From Modestobacter italicus (GTDB lineage: Bacteria; Actinomycetota; Actinomycetes; Mycobacteriales; Geodermatophilaceae): 64,000 bases of DNA. The notes under the pieces were generated by a model. That model ran no database searches, had not been told where the DNA came from, and was given only the letters and a program-made list of their open reading frames with translations. Below, piece by piece: positions 53,971 to 63,487 of this stretch; within the stretch, counting starts at the first letter, position 1, and each line of letters opens with the position of its first letter. Location of the stretch: positions 496,001 through 560,000 of the forward strand of contig NZ_JABGCJ010000002.1 of NCBI RefSeq assembly GCF_019799965.1. Direction: 5' to 3'. Both the position numbers and the translations under genes were made by a program.

Positions 53971-54345
53971 GCGGGCCGTCCTGCGGTGAGCCGGGTCGTC
54001 CTGGGTGGGCGGGCGGAGGCCCCGATCGGTGGGCGGTACCGGGGCTGTCGCGACACGCCCGGCGGGAAAACGACCTGCGCGTCGTCCGTTCCGGGCGCGC
54101 CGCTCGGCTCGTCCGGTGTCTGGACCCGGGCGTGAGACCTCAGCCAGGCAAGTCGTCACGTTCGGTGAGTCAAATGTGACGGACGGGTCGGCTGCGTCTC
54201 GTGCGAATCCGCTCTGTGGACACGCCGAGCGATGAGGGGTGCTTGCTGCCCCGCAAGGGCACACCTAACTTCGTCCTCACAACGACTCAGTTGACATAAC
54301 TATAAGGCTTAACCTGAGGATGAGGGTCCAGTTGGGGAGCGCAGC
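53971..54345 (+). promoter_or_regulatory. 375-base ftsQ-ftsZ intergenic region with the ftsZ promoter
   Basis: No gene. It is clearly AT-richer near its end, where TTGACATAACTATAAGGCTT (54291-54310) stands out in this GC-rich sequence. I recall similar TTGACATAACT-type sequences before ftsZ in other actinobacteria, so this is probably the main ftsZ promoter; TTGACA and TATAAG are too close to be a -35/-10 pair, so TATAAG may be the -10 alone. GGGGAG lies seven bases before the ATG. The start of the region has a short tandem copy of GTCCTGCGGTGAGC overlapping the ftsQ stop. Confidence 0.6.
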
Positions 54346-55644
54346 ATGACACCTCCGCACAACTACCTCGCGGTCATCAAGGTCGTCGGCATCGGCGGCG
54401 GCGGGGTGAACGCGGTCAATCGCATGATCGAGGTCGGCCTCAAGGGGGTCGAGTTCATCGCGATCAACACCGACGCACAGGCACTGCTGATGAGCGACGC
54501 CGACGTCAAGCTCGACGTCGGCCGTGAGCTCACCCGCGGCCTGGGCGCGGGCGCGCAGCCCGACGTCGGCCGGCAGGCCGCCGAGGACCACCGCGAGGAG
54601 ATCGAAGAGGTGCTCAAGGGCGCCGACATGGTCTTCGTGACGGCGGGCGAGGGCGGTGGCACGGGCACCGGTGGTGCACCGGTCGTCGCCTCCATCGCCC
54701 GCAAGCTCGGTGCACTGACCATCGGCGTGGTCACCCGTCCGTTCTCCTTCGAGGGGAAGCGGCGGGCCGTCCAGGCCGAGTCGGGGATCGAGGAGCTGCG
54801 CAACGAGTGCGACACGCTCATCGTGATCCCGAACGACCGGCTGCTGCAGCTGGGCGACCGGAACGTCAGCGTGATGGACGCCTTCCGGACAGCCGACCAG
54901 GTGCTGCTCTCCGGTGTCCAGGGCATCACCGACCTGATCACCACGCCCGGCCTGATCAACCTCGACTTCGCCGACGTCAAGTCGGTCATGTCCGGGGCCG
55001 GGTCGGCGCTGATGGGCATCGGCAGCGCCCGCGGTGACAACCGGGCGCTGCTGGCCGCCGAGCAGGCGATCGCCAGCCCGCTGCTGGAGGCCTCGATGGA
55101 GGGCGCCCACGGTGTCCTGCTGTCGATCTCCGGTGGTTCGGACCTGGGCCTGTTCGAGATCAACGAGGCGGCCTCGCTGGTCAGCGACGCCGCCCACCCC
55201 GACGCCAACATCATCTTCGGCGCCGTCATCGACGACGCCCTCGGTGACGAGGTGCGGGTCACGGTGATCGCCGCCGGGTTCGACGGTGGCAAGCCGAGCA
55301 ACCGCAAGGACGCCGGGACGACGCCGCTGGCGACGTCTGCCCCGGTCGCCCCGGCGGCTCCGGCCGCGCCGGCGACCCCGCCGGCGCAGGTGCGGCCGGC
55401 GCCGGCCCAGACCGGTGAGCGGCTGGCCGCCCCGGCGGCGGCCCCGACTCCCGCGCCGCCGTCGACGACGGCTCCGCGTGCCGGGCAGCCGGGCAGCACG
55501 CCGCCCCAGGGCGGTGGGCTGACCGTCCCGCCGCTGCCGCCGATGCCGGGCGGCGGCCAGGGGAGCAACGGCGCCCGTCGTCCGCTCGCGTCCGAGGACT
55601 TCGAGGAAGAGCTGGACATCCCCGAGTTCCTGCGCAGTCAGTAA
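54346..55644 (+). CDS. ftsZ: Cell division GTPase FtsZ
   Basis: 432-residue tubulin homologue that forms the Z-ring. [20 protein letters not shown] signature GGGTGTG (103-109), [10 protein letters not shown], and the T7 loop [20 protein letters not shown] with the catalytic Asp residues. A Pro/Ala-rich linker of about 100 residues leads to the C-terminal tail [10 protein letters not shown], which binds SepF and other partners. No ftsA is present, so SepF (57362) is the likely membrane anchor. Separate promoter upstream. Confidence 0.97.
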   Translation: MTPPHNYLAVIKVVGIGGGGVNAVNRMIEVGLKGVEFIAINTDAQALLMSDADVKLDVGRELTRGLGAGAQPDVGRQAAEDHREEIEEVLKGADMVFVTAGEGGGTGTGGAPVVASIARKLGALTIGVVTRPFSFEGKRRAVQAESGIEELRNECDTLIVIPNDRLLQLGDRNVSVMDAFRTADQVLLSGVQGITDLITTPGLINLDFADVKSVMSGAGSALMGIGSARGDNRALLAAEQAIASPLLEASMEGAHGVLLSISGGSDLGLFEINEAASLVSDAAHPDANIIFGAVIDDALGDEVRVTVIAAGFDGGKPSNRKDAGTTPLATSAPVAPAAPAAPATPPAQVRPAPAQTGERLAAPAAAPTPAPPSTTAPRAGQPGSTPPQGGGLTVPPLPPMPGGGQGSNGARRPLASEDFEEELDIPEFLRSQ

Positions 55645-55721
55645 GAGGACCCCCGTGCCCCCCACCACTCGCCAGCTCGTGGCGGGCCCCTGCACGGGGG
55701 CCGCTCCCGCAGGTCACGTCC

Positions 55722-56456
55722 GTGGCTGACAGATCGGCCGTCTCGCCGGCGGTGCGACCCCGACGGGTCGTCACCGACCGGCGGGGCGGCCGTTCTGCTG
55801 CGCCGTACGACTCGTTCAACCTGGGCGGGCACGTCGGTGACGACCCCGCCGACGTCGCGGCCAACCGTGCCCGGCTGGCCGGTGAGCTCGGGGTGCCGGC
55901 CGAGCAGCTGGTCTGGATGACCCAGGTGCACGGCACCGGGGTCGCCATCGTGGAGGACGCCGACGAGAACCCGGTGGCCGACGTGGACGCGCTGGTCACC
56001 GCCACCCCCGGGCTGGTGCTCTGCGTGCTGGTCGCCGACTGCGTGCCGGTGCTGCTGGCCGACCCGGTGGCCGGCGTCGTCGCGGCGGTGCACGCCGGGC
56101 GGGAGGGTGTCCGGCGCGGGGTGGTGCCGGCGACGCTCGCGGCGATGACCCGGCTGGGGTCCCGCCCCGGCGACGTCGAGGCGCTGCTCGGCCCGGCCGT
56201 CTGTGGCCTGGACTACGAGGTGCCGACCGCCATGCAGGCCGACGTCGGCCGGGTCGCCCCCGCTGCGGTGGTGCGCACCCGCACCGGCACGCCGGGGCTG
56301 GACCTGCGGGCCGGGCTGGCCGAGGTGCTGCGCGGGGCTGGCGTCCGGCAGGTCGTGCACGACCCGCGCTGCACCGTCGAGGACCCCAGGCTGTTCAGCC
56401 ACCGGCGGGACGGCGTCACCGGCCGGCAGGCCGGCGTCGTCTGGCTCGGCAGCTGA
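55722..56456 (+). CDS. pgeF: PgeF/YfiH (polyphenol oxidase family, peptidoglycan editing factor)
   Basis: 244 residues. Cysteine-histidine zinc site of the family: VWMTQVHGTGVAIV (His), LVADCVPVLLADP (Cys) and AAVHAGREGVRRG (His), and SFNLGGHVGDDP near the N-terminus. Family members cleave nucleosides and, in E. coli, remove misincorporated serine-containing precursors from peptidoglycan synthesis, which suits its place in the dcw cluster. The usual AVHAGWRG is AVHAGREG. GTG at 55722, 77 bases after ftsZ. Confidence 0.9.
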   Translation: MADRSAVSPAVRPRRVVTDRRGGRSAAPYDSFNLGGHVGDDPADVAANRARLAGELGVPAEQLVWMTQVHGTGVAIVEDADENPVADVDALVTATPGLVLCVLVADCVPVLLADPVAGVVAAVHAGREGVRRGVVPATLAAMTRLGSRPGDVEALLGPAVCGLDYEVPTAMQADVGRVAPAAVVRTRTGTPGLDLRAGLAEVLRGAGVRQVVHDPRCTVEDPRLFSHRRDGVTGRQAGVVWLGS

Positions 56457-56550
56457 CCCGGCTCCCCGGCGCGCCCCAGCCCACGCCCGTGCGACCCGGC
56501 CCGTCAGCGGGTCACGCCGCCGGGGCGGACCGGGCGGGGAGGATCGGGTC

Positions 56551-57258
56551 ATGACCCTCGCCGAGAACCTGCAGGCGGTCCGGGAACGGATCGACGCGGC
56601 CGCCCGGGCCGCCGGCCGTGACCCGGCGTCGGTGCGGCTGCTGGCGGTCAGCAAGACCCGGCCGGCCGCGGACGTGCGCACCCTCGCCGGTCTCGGGCAG
56701 CGGGACTTCGCCGAGAACCGGGTGCAGGAGCTCAGCGGCAAGGCGGCCGACCTCGCCGACCTGACCGAGCTCCGCTGGCACCTGGTGGGGCAGCTGCAGC
56801 GCAACAAGGCCGCCGCCGTCGTCCGGCTGGGCGCCGGGGTGCACTCGGTCGACCGGGTCCCGCTGGTCGAGGCGCTCGGCCGGGCCGCCGACCGGGAGCA
56901 GCGCACCGTCGAGGTCCACCTCCAGGTCGACCTCGGCGGCCCCGAGGGGGAGCTGGGCGCCCGGGGCGGGGCCTCGCCCGCCGACGTGCCCGGCCTCGCC
57001 GACGCCGTCGCGGAGGCGCCGGGCCTGCGGCTGCTCGGCCTGATGGCGGTGGCCCCCCGCGGCGAGGACCCCGAGCCGGCGTTCGCCCGGCTGGCCGAGC
57101 TCGCCGCCCGGGTCCGGGCCGATCATCCTTCCGCCGTGGAGCTATCGGCAGGCATGAGCGGAGACCTGGAGGCTGCCGTGACAGCTGGGGCCACGGAGGT
57201 GCGTGTCGGTACCGCGTTGTTCGGCGCCCGCCCCCTAACCTCCGGTCCAGGGGAGTGA
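56551..57258 (+). CDS. yggS: YggS/PLPBP family PLP-binding protein
   Basis: 235 residues, a single PLP-binding barrel like alanine racemase's N-domain. PLP lysine in [13 protein letters not shown] (about residue 36), [47 protein letters not shown], and [15 protein letters not shown] with VRVGTALFG at the phosphate-binding end. It controls PLP and amino-acid pools and is usually found next to sepF and yggT. GGGGAGGAT before the ATG could be either a Shine-Dalgarno or contain a -10 (GAGGAT, six bases away). Confidence 0.93.
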   Translation: MTLAENLQAVRERIDAAARAAGRDPASVRLLAVSKTRPAADVRTLAGLGQRDFAENRVQELSGKAADLADLTELRWHLVGQLQRNKAAAVVRLGAGVHSVDRVPLVEALGRAADREQRTVEVHLQVDLGGPEGELGARGGASPADVPGLADAVAEAPGLRLLGLMAVAPRGEDPEPAFARLAELAARVRADHPSAVELSAGMSGDLEAAVTAGATEVRVGTALFGARPLTSGPGE

Positions 57259-57361
57259 CGCGGCACCCGTGCGCCCTCCCGAGTCACACCAGCACCACCC
57301 GCACCACCGATCACCCGTTCAGCACGAGTCGTCCTGCGACGAGACCAGAGGGAGACGTCCG

Positions 57362-58207
57362 ATGGCCGGAGCCATGCGAAGGATGGGGGTCTACCTGGGC
57401 CTCGTCGAGGACGACGACGCCCGTGGCGGGTACGACCGCTACGCGTCGCGTCAGGGCGACTACGACCACGACGACCGGGGCTACGACCGCGGCTACGACC
57501 GGTACGCCACGTCCTACGACGACGACCCCGCCGCCGACGTCGCGGGAGACCGCTACGGGTACGCCGACGCCTACGGCTCGGCCGGCTACGACGACCATGC
57601 GGCCGACCAGTACGCCGACCGCGCCGGTGACAACTTCGCCCAGGAGCTCCCGCCCGAGCCCGAGGTGTCCCTCGGCCGCCGACCGGCCACCCCGCGCACG
57701 CTGGGCCTCGCCGGGACGACGTCGGGCAGCACCTCCGCCCGCCTGGCCGCGGCCGGCGGGACGGGCCTCGGTTCGGCGTCCGCGGCACGCAGCCGGATCT
57801 CCGGCGGGGGCATCTCCGCTGGTGGCACGGCGACGTCCGGCTCGGCCGGCCTGGCGATGAGCGAGCCGGTCGCCCCAGCCCCGGCTCCCGCGCCGGCGCC
57901 CGTCCCGGCCCCCGAGCCCAAGCCGCAGGGCTACCGGATCACCACCGTGCACCCCGCCTCCTACAACGAGGCGCGCACGATCGGCGAGCGCTTCCGGGAC
58001 GGCATGCCGGTGATCATGAACCTCACCGACATGGAGCACGCCGACGCGAAGCGACTGGTCGACTTCGCCATCGGCCTGACGTTCGGCCTGCACGGTAGTA
58101 TCGAGCGGGTCACGGCCAAGGTCTTCCTGCTCAGCCCGCAGGACGTGGACGTGACAGCTGAGGACAAGGCCCGCATCCGTGAGGGCGGGTTCTTCAGTCA
58201 GTCCTGA
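57362..58207 (+). CDS. sepF: Cell division protein SepF
   Basis: 281 residues; membrane-binding Z-ring anchor. The N-terminal amphipathic helix is [20 protein letters not shown] long linker (about 20-180) follows, with an unusual Tyr/Asp-rich start ([20 protein letters not shown] and more) and an Ala/Pro-rich end. The C-terminal SepF domain is [40 protein letters not shown] and [13 protein letters not shown]. The linker is longer than in mycobacterial SepF. AGGGAGA before the ATG. Confidence 0.94.
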   Translation: MAGAMRRMGVYLGLVEDDDARGGYDRYASRQGDYDHDDRGYDRGYDRYATSYDDDPAADVAGDRYGYADAYGSAGYDDHAADQYADRAGDNFAQELPPEPEVSLGRRPATPRTLGLAGTTSGSTSARLAAAGGTGLGSASAARSRISGGGISAGGTATSGSAGLAMSEPVAPAPAPAPAPVPAPEPKPQGYRITTVHPASYNEARTIGERFRDGMPVIMNLTDMEHADAKRLVDFAIGLTFGLHGSIERVTAKVFLLSPQDVDVTAEDKARIREGGFFSQS

Positions 58208-58259
58208 TGGCTGTGCGTCGTGACCACCCGGCACGAGGTGCCCTGAACGAGCGAGGACC

Positions 58260-58562
58260 GTGCCTGCTCTCCTTCTGCAGATCGTCTCGTCGATCCTGCT
58301 CGTCTTCCTCATCCTGCTGTTCGCCCGGTTCGTCGTCGACTGGGTGATGGTGCTCGCCCGTAGCTGGCGCCCGCAGGGCCTGGTCGCCGCCGGCCTCGAG
58401 GTCGTCTACGCCACCACCGACCCGCCGCTGAAGGCCGTGCGCAAGGTGATCCCACCGCTGAACCTCGGGCAGATCCGGCTGGACCTCGGGTTTATGGTGC
58501 TCCTGATCGGCGTCATCCTGCTGCGCAGCATCCTCGACAGCTGGGCCTACTCCGTCGCATGA
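58260..58562 (+). CDS. yggT: YggT family membrane protein
   Basis: 100 residues with two hydrophobic helices ([20 protein letters not shown] and [19 protein letters not shown]). The conserved [15 protein letters not shown] lies between them, the family signature. It is regularly placed between sepF and divIVA in actinobacteria, and may help envelope or division organisation; its exact role is not known. GTG at 58260 with GAGGA upstream. Confidence 0.9.
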   Translation: MPALLLQIVSSILLVFLILLFARFVVDWVMVLARSWRPQGLVAAGLEVVYATTDPPLKAVRKVIPPLNLGQIRLDLGFMVLLIGVILLRSILDSWAYSVA

Positions 58563-58659
58563 CTCGTCCTACCTTCCTGGAGCGGGGTGCGGACACCGAG
58601 CGGTTCGCCGCCGGTCTGCGTACGTTCCCGTTCCTCCCGTCCGACCTGAGGTGAGCCGC

Positions 58660-59391
58660 ATGCCACTGACTCCCGCCGACGTGCACAACGTCGTCTTCAA
58701 GAAGCCGCCGATCGGCAAGCGCGGCTACGACGAGGACGAGGTCGACGCCTTCCTCGACGTGGTGGAGGCCGAGCTGGCCCGCCTCATCGAGGAGAACAAC
58801 GACCTCCGCGCCTCCGGGGGCAGTGGCTCGCGCGACGAGCGCCCCGAGTCCGCTCCCATGACGGTCGCCGCCCCGCCGCCGCCCCCGGCCCAGCCGGCCG
58901 CGCCGCAGGTGCGTGAGGACGACGCGATCCGGGCCTCCCGGATGCTGGCCCTGGCGACCGAGACCGCCGAGCGGCACGTGAACGAGGCCAAGGCCCAGTC
59001 CGAGCAGATGGTCGGCAGCGCCAAGAGCAACAGCGAGCGCATGCTCGCCGAGGCCCGCGCCAAGAGCGAGCAGATGGTGGGCGAGGCCAAGAGCCGCGCC
59101 GACGCGATGCTCGGCGACGCACGCACCCGCGCCGACACGATGGAGCGCGAGGCCCGCGCCAAGGCCACCGCCCTGCAGCAGGACGCCGAGCGCAAGCACG
59201 TCGAGGCGATGGGCTCCCTGGAGGAGAAGCGGGCCAGCCTCGAGCGCAAGGTCGACGAGCTGCGCACCTTCGAGCGCGAGTACCGCACCCGGCTGCGCTC
59301 CTACCTGGAGTCGCACCTGCGGGACCTGGACAGCCGCGGCTCGGCCGAGCCGTCGTCCAACGCCCGGCAGAACCAGCACGTCAGCGCCTGA
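58660..59391 (+). CDS. wag31: DivIVA/Wag31 polar growth scaffold
   Basis: 243 residues. The N-terminal membrane-binding domain [20 protein letters not shown], then [20 protein letters not shown], is nearly the mycobacterial Wag31 sequence. A Pro-rich linker (about 65-85) follows, then a long coiled coil with repeated [30 protein letters not shown] units. It recruits cell-wall synthesis to curved membrane at poles and septum. The ATG at 58660 is preferred over the GTG at 58651 because GAGGTGA is well spaced to it. A strong terminator follows. Confidence 0.95.
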   Translation: MPLTPADVHNVVFKKPPIGKRGYDEDEVDAFLDVVEAELARLIEENNDLRASGGSGSRDERPESAPMTVAAPPPPPAQPAAPQVREDDAIRASRMLALATETAERHVNEAKAQSEQMVGSAKSNSERMLAEARAKSEQMVGEAKSRADAMLGDARTRADTMEREARAKATALQQDAERKHVEAMGSLEEKRASLERKVDELRTFEREYRTRLRSYLESHLRDLDSRGSAEPSSNARQNQHVSA

Positions 59392-59417
59392 CCGACCACC
59401 ACCCTGACGGGTGGTCC

Positions 59418-59455
59418 ACGGAGCCCCTCCGGACCCCGGTCCGGAGGGGCTCCGT
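59418..59455 (+). terminator. Terminator of the dcw cluster
   Basis: Perfect 17-bp stem (59418-59434 with 59439-59455), loop CCCG, 26 bases after the divIVA stop. Confidence 0.85.
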
Positions 59456-59486
59456 CGCGTCCGGGGCCGGCAGGGGAGCGCGCGGC

Positions 59487-59492
59487 TAGCAT
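59487..59492 (+). promoter_or_regulatory. -10 element (TAGCAT) of a leaderless promoter
   Basis: TAGCAT, six bases, then GTG at 59499. It restarts transcription just after the dcw terminator. Confidence 0.55.
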
Positions 59493-59498
59493 CCGGCT

Positions 59499-60197
59499 GT
59501 GGTGCTCGTCGCAGGGGTGCTCGTGCTGGGAGCCGTGGGCCTGCTGGTCGCCGGGCTGGTCGCCGGGTCGACCACGGTGCAGTGGGTCTCCTTCGGCGCC
59601 AGCTCGGCGGCGGTCCTGCTCCTGGTGGTCAGCGAGCTCCGCCGGCGCCGCCGGACCCGGGCCGCTGCCGGCCGCGCGGCGACCGCGGAGGCCCCGCCAG
59701 GAGGCGCGCCGACCGATCCCGAGCCGGGACCCGTGGTCCGCCTGGCACCGACGACCCTGCCTCCCGTCCCGCGGACGAACCCGGGCCTGGACGGACGCCT
59801 GGACCGGGGCCCGCACCCCGACGGCGGCGTGACGCCCCCGTCAGCCGGCCGCGCGCCCGGCCCACCCACGGGCTCGCACGCCCGAGCGCAGGACGGACCG
59901 GTGACCGGGGCCCACGCCCGGTCCGAAGCCGGCGCCCCGCCGATCGGCGCCGACGGTGAGCCGCCCGCCGAGGAGGTCGAGGTGACCGACCTGCTGCTCG
60001 TGCTCGACCTGACCGACGAGGTCCTGGTGGTCGACGAGCACCCGCGCTACCACCTGCCCCGGTGCCCCCACCTGGTCGGCGCCCAGCCGGCCCCGCTGCC
60101 GATGGTGGAGGCGCGCACCGACGGGTTCACCCCCTGCGGTGCGTGCACTCCCGACCGGGAACTGGCGAGACGGGAGCGGGCCCGCCGCTCGGCCTGA
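59499..60197 (+). CDS. Membrane protein with C-terminal Cys/His motif, unknown function
   Basis: 232 residues. Two hydrophobic helices at the N-terminus (VLVAGVLVLGAVGLLVAGLV and WVSFGASSAAVLLLVV), a basic RRRRRTR stretch, about 100 residues of Pro/Gly/Ala-rich linker, and a compact C-terminal domain with VDEHPRYHLPRCPHLVG and GFTPCGACTPD. The residues Cys, His and the Cys-x-x-Cys pair could bind zinc. I do not recognise a named family. It lies between divIVA and the converging ileS. The leaderless-type GTG at 59499 is followed at once by a second GTG. Confidence 0.75.
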   Translation: MVLVAGVLVLGAVGLLVAGLVAGSTTVQWVSFGASSAAVLLLVVSELRRRRRTRAAAGRAATAEAPPGGAPTDPEPGPVVRLAPTTLPPVPRTNPGLDGRLDRGPHPDGGVTPPSAGRAPGPPTGSHARAQDGPVTGAHARSEAGAPPIGADGEPPAEEVEVTDLLLVLDLTDEVLVVDEHPRYHLPRCPHLVGAQPAPLPMVEARTDGFTPCGACTPDRELARRERARRSA

Positions 60198-60245
60198 CGT
60201 CCCGCCGCCGGGGAGCCCGGCGACGGGACCTCACCGAGGACCCGA

Positions 60246-63200
60246 TCAGCTGCGGGTCGCAGCGATCCAGACCGAGGCACCCGCGGGCGCCTCGAGCGGC
60301 TCACCGGGGCCGGCGGTCTGCGCGTGCACCGCCGTCGCGAGCACCTCGCCGGACAGCTGCTCGCCCTGCTCGGTGAGCGCCTGGGCGATCGCGCCGTCCC
60401 CGGTCCACCACAGCTCGATCCGGTCGCTGACGGCCAGCCCGCGGGACTTGCGGGCGTCCTGGACCAGCCGGACCACCTCGCGGACCAGCCCGGCCCGCTC
60501 CAGTTCCGGGGTGAGGGTCAGGTCCAGGGCCACGGTCAGCCCGCCGGCCGAGGCCACGGTCCAGCCCTCGCGCGGGGTCTCGGTGACGATCAGGTCGCCC
60601 TCGGCCAGTGGCACGTCGGCGCCGTCGACCGGGACGGCGGCCGTGCCGGTGCGGTAGGCGGCGACCAGCTCGGCCGGGTCGGCGGCGGCGACGGCCGCGG
60701 CGACCGCCTGCACCTGCTTGCCCAGCCGGCGGCCGACCGCCCGGAAGTCCACCTTCACCGACACGTCCACCAGCGACCCGTCGACGGCGGCGAGCTCGGT
60801 CAGCTCGGCGACGTTGAGCTCCTCGGCCACCTCCCCGACCAGGTCGCGGGGGAGCTGCGCCCAGCCGGGGGCGGCGATCAGTGCCTGGGCCAGCGGCTGC
60901 CGGGTGCGGGCCTTGGCCGAGGTGCGTGCCGAGCGGCCCAGCTCCACCAGCCGGCGGACCAGGGCGACCTGCTCGACCAGGACGTCGTCCCGGGCGTCGT
61001 CGTCCACGGTCGGCCAGCTGGCCAGGTGCACCGAGTCGGCGGCACCCGGCGCACCGGGCAGGACGGCGTTGCGCCACACCTGCTCGGTGAGGAACGGGGT
61101 GAACGGGGCCATCAGCCGGGTCAGGCCGTCGAGCACCTCGTGCAGCGTGCCGAGGGCCGCCGGGTCGCCGTCCCAGAAGCGTCGACGGCTGCGCCGGACG
61201 TACCAGTTGGACAGGTCGTCGACGAAGCCGGCGATCAGCCGGCCGGCGGTCTGGGTGTCGAACTGCTCGAGCGCGTCGGTGACCCCGGCGGTGACCGAGG
61301 CCAGCTCGGCCAGCGCCCAGCGGTCCAGCAGCGGTCGCTCCGCGCGCGGGGGAGCCGGTGTGGCGGCCGGGTCCCAGCCGTTGGTCTCGGCGTACAGGGT
61401 GAAGAAGCTGGCGGTGTTCCAGTAGGTCAGCAGGACCTTGCGGACCACCTCGGACAGCGTCTCGTGACCGACCCGGCGGGCCGACCACGGTGAGCCGCCG
61501 GCGAGCATGAACCAGCGGACGGCGTCGGCGCCGTGCCGGTCCATCAGCGGCATCGGCTCCAGGATGTTGCCCAGGTGCTTGCTCATCTTCCGGCCGTCCT
61601 CGGCCAGGATGTGCCCGAGGCACAGCACGTTCTCGTAGGAGCTCTGCTCGAAGACGAGCGTGCCGACGGCCATCAGCGTGTAGAACCAGCCACGCGTCTG
61701 GTCGATCGCCTCGGCGATGAACTGCGCCGGGTAGGCCGCCTCGAACTCCGCCTTGTTGCGGTGCGGGGCGCCCCACTGGGCGAAGGGCATCGAGCCGGAG
61801 TCGTACCAGGCGTCGATGACCTGCCGGACCCGGCGGTAGGTGCCCTCCTCGCCGGCGACGGTGAACGTGACGTCGTCGATGAACGGCCGGTGCGGGTCGA
61901 GGTCGGACAGGTCGGTGCCGGTCAGCTCCGACAGCTCGGCCAGCGACCCGACGACGACCATGCGACCGGGGTCGGCGTCGTTGCGCCAGATCGGCAGCGG
62001 GGTGCCCCAGTACCGGTCGCGGGACAGTGCCCAGTCGACGTTGTTGTTCAGCCAGTCGCCGTAGCGGCCCCACTGGATGTTCTCCGGGTGCCAGTTCGTG
62101 CGCTCGTTCTGCGCGAGCAGCTGCTCCTTGACCTGGCTGGTGCGGATGTACCAGGAGGGCTGCGCGTAGTACATCAGCGGCGTGTGGCAGCGCCAGCAGT
62201 GCGGATAGCTGTGCTCGTAGCGCAGCTCCCGGTACAGCACGCCGCGGTCGGCGAGGTCCTGCACCAGCGTCGGGTCCGCGCCCTTGAAGAAGTGCCCACC
62301 GACGAGCGGGACCTCGGGGAGGAAGTGCCCGGTCGGGTCGATCGGGTTGACCACCGGCAGGCCGTACTCACGGCAGACGGCGAAGTCCTCGGCGCCGAAG
62401 GCGGGGGACTGGTGGACCAGGCCGGTGCCGTCCTCGGTGGTGACGTAGTCGGCCAGCAGCACGTAGTGCGCGTCCCCCTCGGGGAACTCCACCAGCTCGA
62501 AGGGGCGCTGGTAGTGCACGCGCTCCCAGTCCCGGCCGGTGGTGCGCGCCAGCACCTCGGCACCCTCACCGAGGACCGCGGTCAGCAGCGGCTCGGCGAC
62601 GACGAAGGTGCCGTCGTCGGTGCGAGCGACCACGTAGGTCACGTCGGGGTGCACCGCCACCGCGGTGTTGGACGGCAGGGTCCACGGCGTCGTCGTCCAG
62701 ATCAGCAGATCGGCCTTGCCGGCCCACTCGCCGCTGGTGACCGGCAGCCGGACGTAGACCGACGGGTCGGTCAGCGTCTCGTACCCCTGGGCCACCTCGT
62801 GGTCGCTCAGTCCGGTGCCGCAGCGCGGGCAGTAGGGCGCCACCCGGTGGTCCTCCACCAGCAGGCCCTTGTCGAACACCTGCTTCAGCGACCACCAGAC
62901 GCTCTCGATGTAGCTGGCGTCCATCGTCCGGTAGGCGGTCGACATGTCGACCCAGTAGCCCATCCGGTGGGTGAGCTCGGCGAAGGCGTCGACGTGCCGC
63001 TCCACCGACTCCCGGCACTTGGCGTTGAACTCGGCGATGCCGAAGCGCTCGATGTCCGGCTTCCCGGCGAAACCCAGCTCCTGCTCGACGGCGATCTCCA
63101 CCGGCAGGCCGTGGCAGTCCCACCCGGCGCGGCGCGGCACCGAGTAGCCCTGCATCGTCTTGAACCGGGGGAAGACGTCCTTGAACGCCCGGGCCTCGAT

Positions 63201-63392
63201 GTGGTGGGTGCCCGGTCGGCCGTTGGCCGTGGGCGGGCCCTCGTAGAAGACCCACTGCGGCTTGTCGGCCGACCCCTCGAGCGAGCGGGCGAAGACCTTG
63301 TCGGCCTCCCACTGCTCGAGGACCTCGTGCTCGAGGGCCGGCAGGTCGACCTGCGGGGGAAGGGCCCGGAACGGCCCGGCGGGAGCACTCAC
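60246..63392 (-). CDS. ileS: Isoleucyl-tRNA synthetase
   Basis: 1048 residues, class I. The HIGH-equivalent is in GPPTANGRPGTHHIEARAFK (about 53-72, form PGTHH), then WDCHGLPVEIAVEQELG, the editing domain (WTTTPWTLPSNTAVAVHPD, with the Thr-rich peptide), KMSKH near 600 in place of KMSKS, and the anticodon-binding C-terminus. KMSKH and the length point to the type II (eukaryote-like) IleRS, the type often resistant to mupirocin. GTG at 63392. The 95 bases to the divergent antiporter are too short for a T-box leader and none is seen; a perfect inverted repeat lies directly upstream instead. Confidence 0.96.
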   Translation of the reverse strand: MSAPAGPFRALPPQVDLPALEHEVLEQWEADKVFARSLEGSADKPQWVFYEGPPTANGRPGTHHIEARAFKDVFPRFKTMQGYSVPRRAGWDCHGLPVEIAVEQELGFAGKPDIERFGIAEFNAKCRESVERHVDAFAELTHRMGYWVDMSTAYRTMDASYIESVWWSLKQVFDKGLLVEDHRVAPYCPRCGTGLSDHEVAQGYETLTDPSVYVRLPVTSGEWAGKADLLIWTTTPWTLPSNTAVAVHPDVTYVVARTDDGTFVVAEPLLTAVLGEGAEVLARTTGRDWERVHYQRPFELVEFPEGDAHYVLLADYVTTEDGTGLVHQSPAFGAEDFAVCREYGLPVVNPIDPTGHFLPEVPLVGGHFFKGADPTLVQDLADRGVLYRELRYEHSYPHCWRCHTPLMYYAQPSWYIRTSQVKEQLLAQNERTNWHPENIQWGRYGDWLNNNVDWALSRDRYWGTPLPIWRNDADPGRMVVVGSLAELSELTGTDLSDLDPHRPFIDDVTFTVAGEEGTYRRVRQVIDAWYDSGSMPFAQWGAPHRNKAEFEAAYPAQFIAEAIDQTRGWFYTLMAVGTLVFEQSSYENVLCLGHILAEDGRKMSKHLGNILEPMPLMDRHGADAVRWFMLAGGSPWSARRVGHETLSEVVRKVLLTYWNTASFFTLYAETNGWDPAATPAPPRAERPLLDRWALAELASVTAGVTDALEQFDTQTAGRLIAGFVDDLSNWYVRRSRRRFWDGDPAALGTLHEVLDGLTRLMAPFTPFLTEQVWRNAVLPGAPGAADSVHLASWPTVDDDARDDVLVEQVALVRRLVELGRSARTSAKARTRQPLAQALIAAPGWAQLPRDLVGEVAEELNVAELTELAAVDGSLVDVSVKVDFRAVGRRLGKQVQAVAAAVAAADPAELVAAYRTGTAAVPVDGADVPLAEGDLIVTETPREGWTVASAGGLTVALDLTLTPELERAGLVREVVRLVQDARKSRGLAVSDRIELWWTGDGAIAQALTEQGEQLSGEVLATAVHAQTAGPGEPLEAPAGASVWIAATRS

Positions 63393-63393
63393 G

Positions 63394-63409
63394 GTGTCAA
63401 GTTTGACAC
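63394..63409. promoter_or_regulatory. Inverted repeat GTGTCAA-GT-TTGACAC in the ileS/antiporter promoter region
   Basis: Perfect 7-bp arms with a 2-base centre, starting one base from the ileS start codon. It lies in the AT-richest part of the intergenic space and looks like an operator; TTGAC recurs just after it. Confidence 0.5.
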
Positions 63410-63487
63410 TTGACGCGGCCGGCCCGGCCGAGGCGTGGGCGGCCCGGACCGGCGGGTACGGGAGACTGCCCTCATGGGGGCGCGCCG

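Noticed and set aside
54291-54319. TTGACA with a normally spaced -10 as the ftsZ promoter
   Set aside because: 17 bases after TTGACA there is no -10-like hexamer; TATAAG lies only four bases away. The region is kept as a promoter but not with this pairing.
63393-63487. T-box riboswitch before ileS
   Set aside because: The space is too short and I find no T-box sequence or specifier stem.
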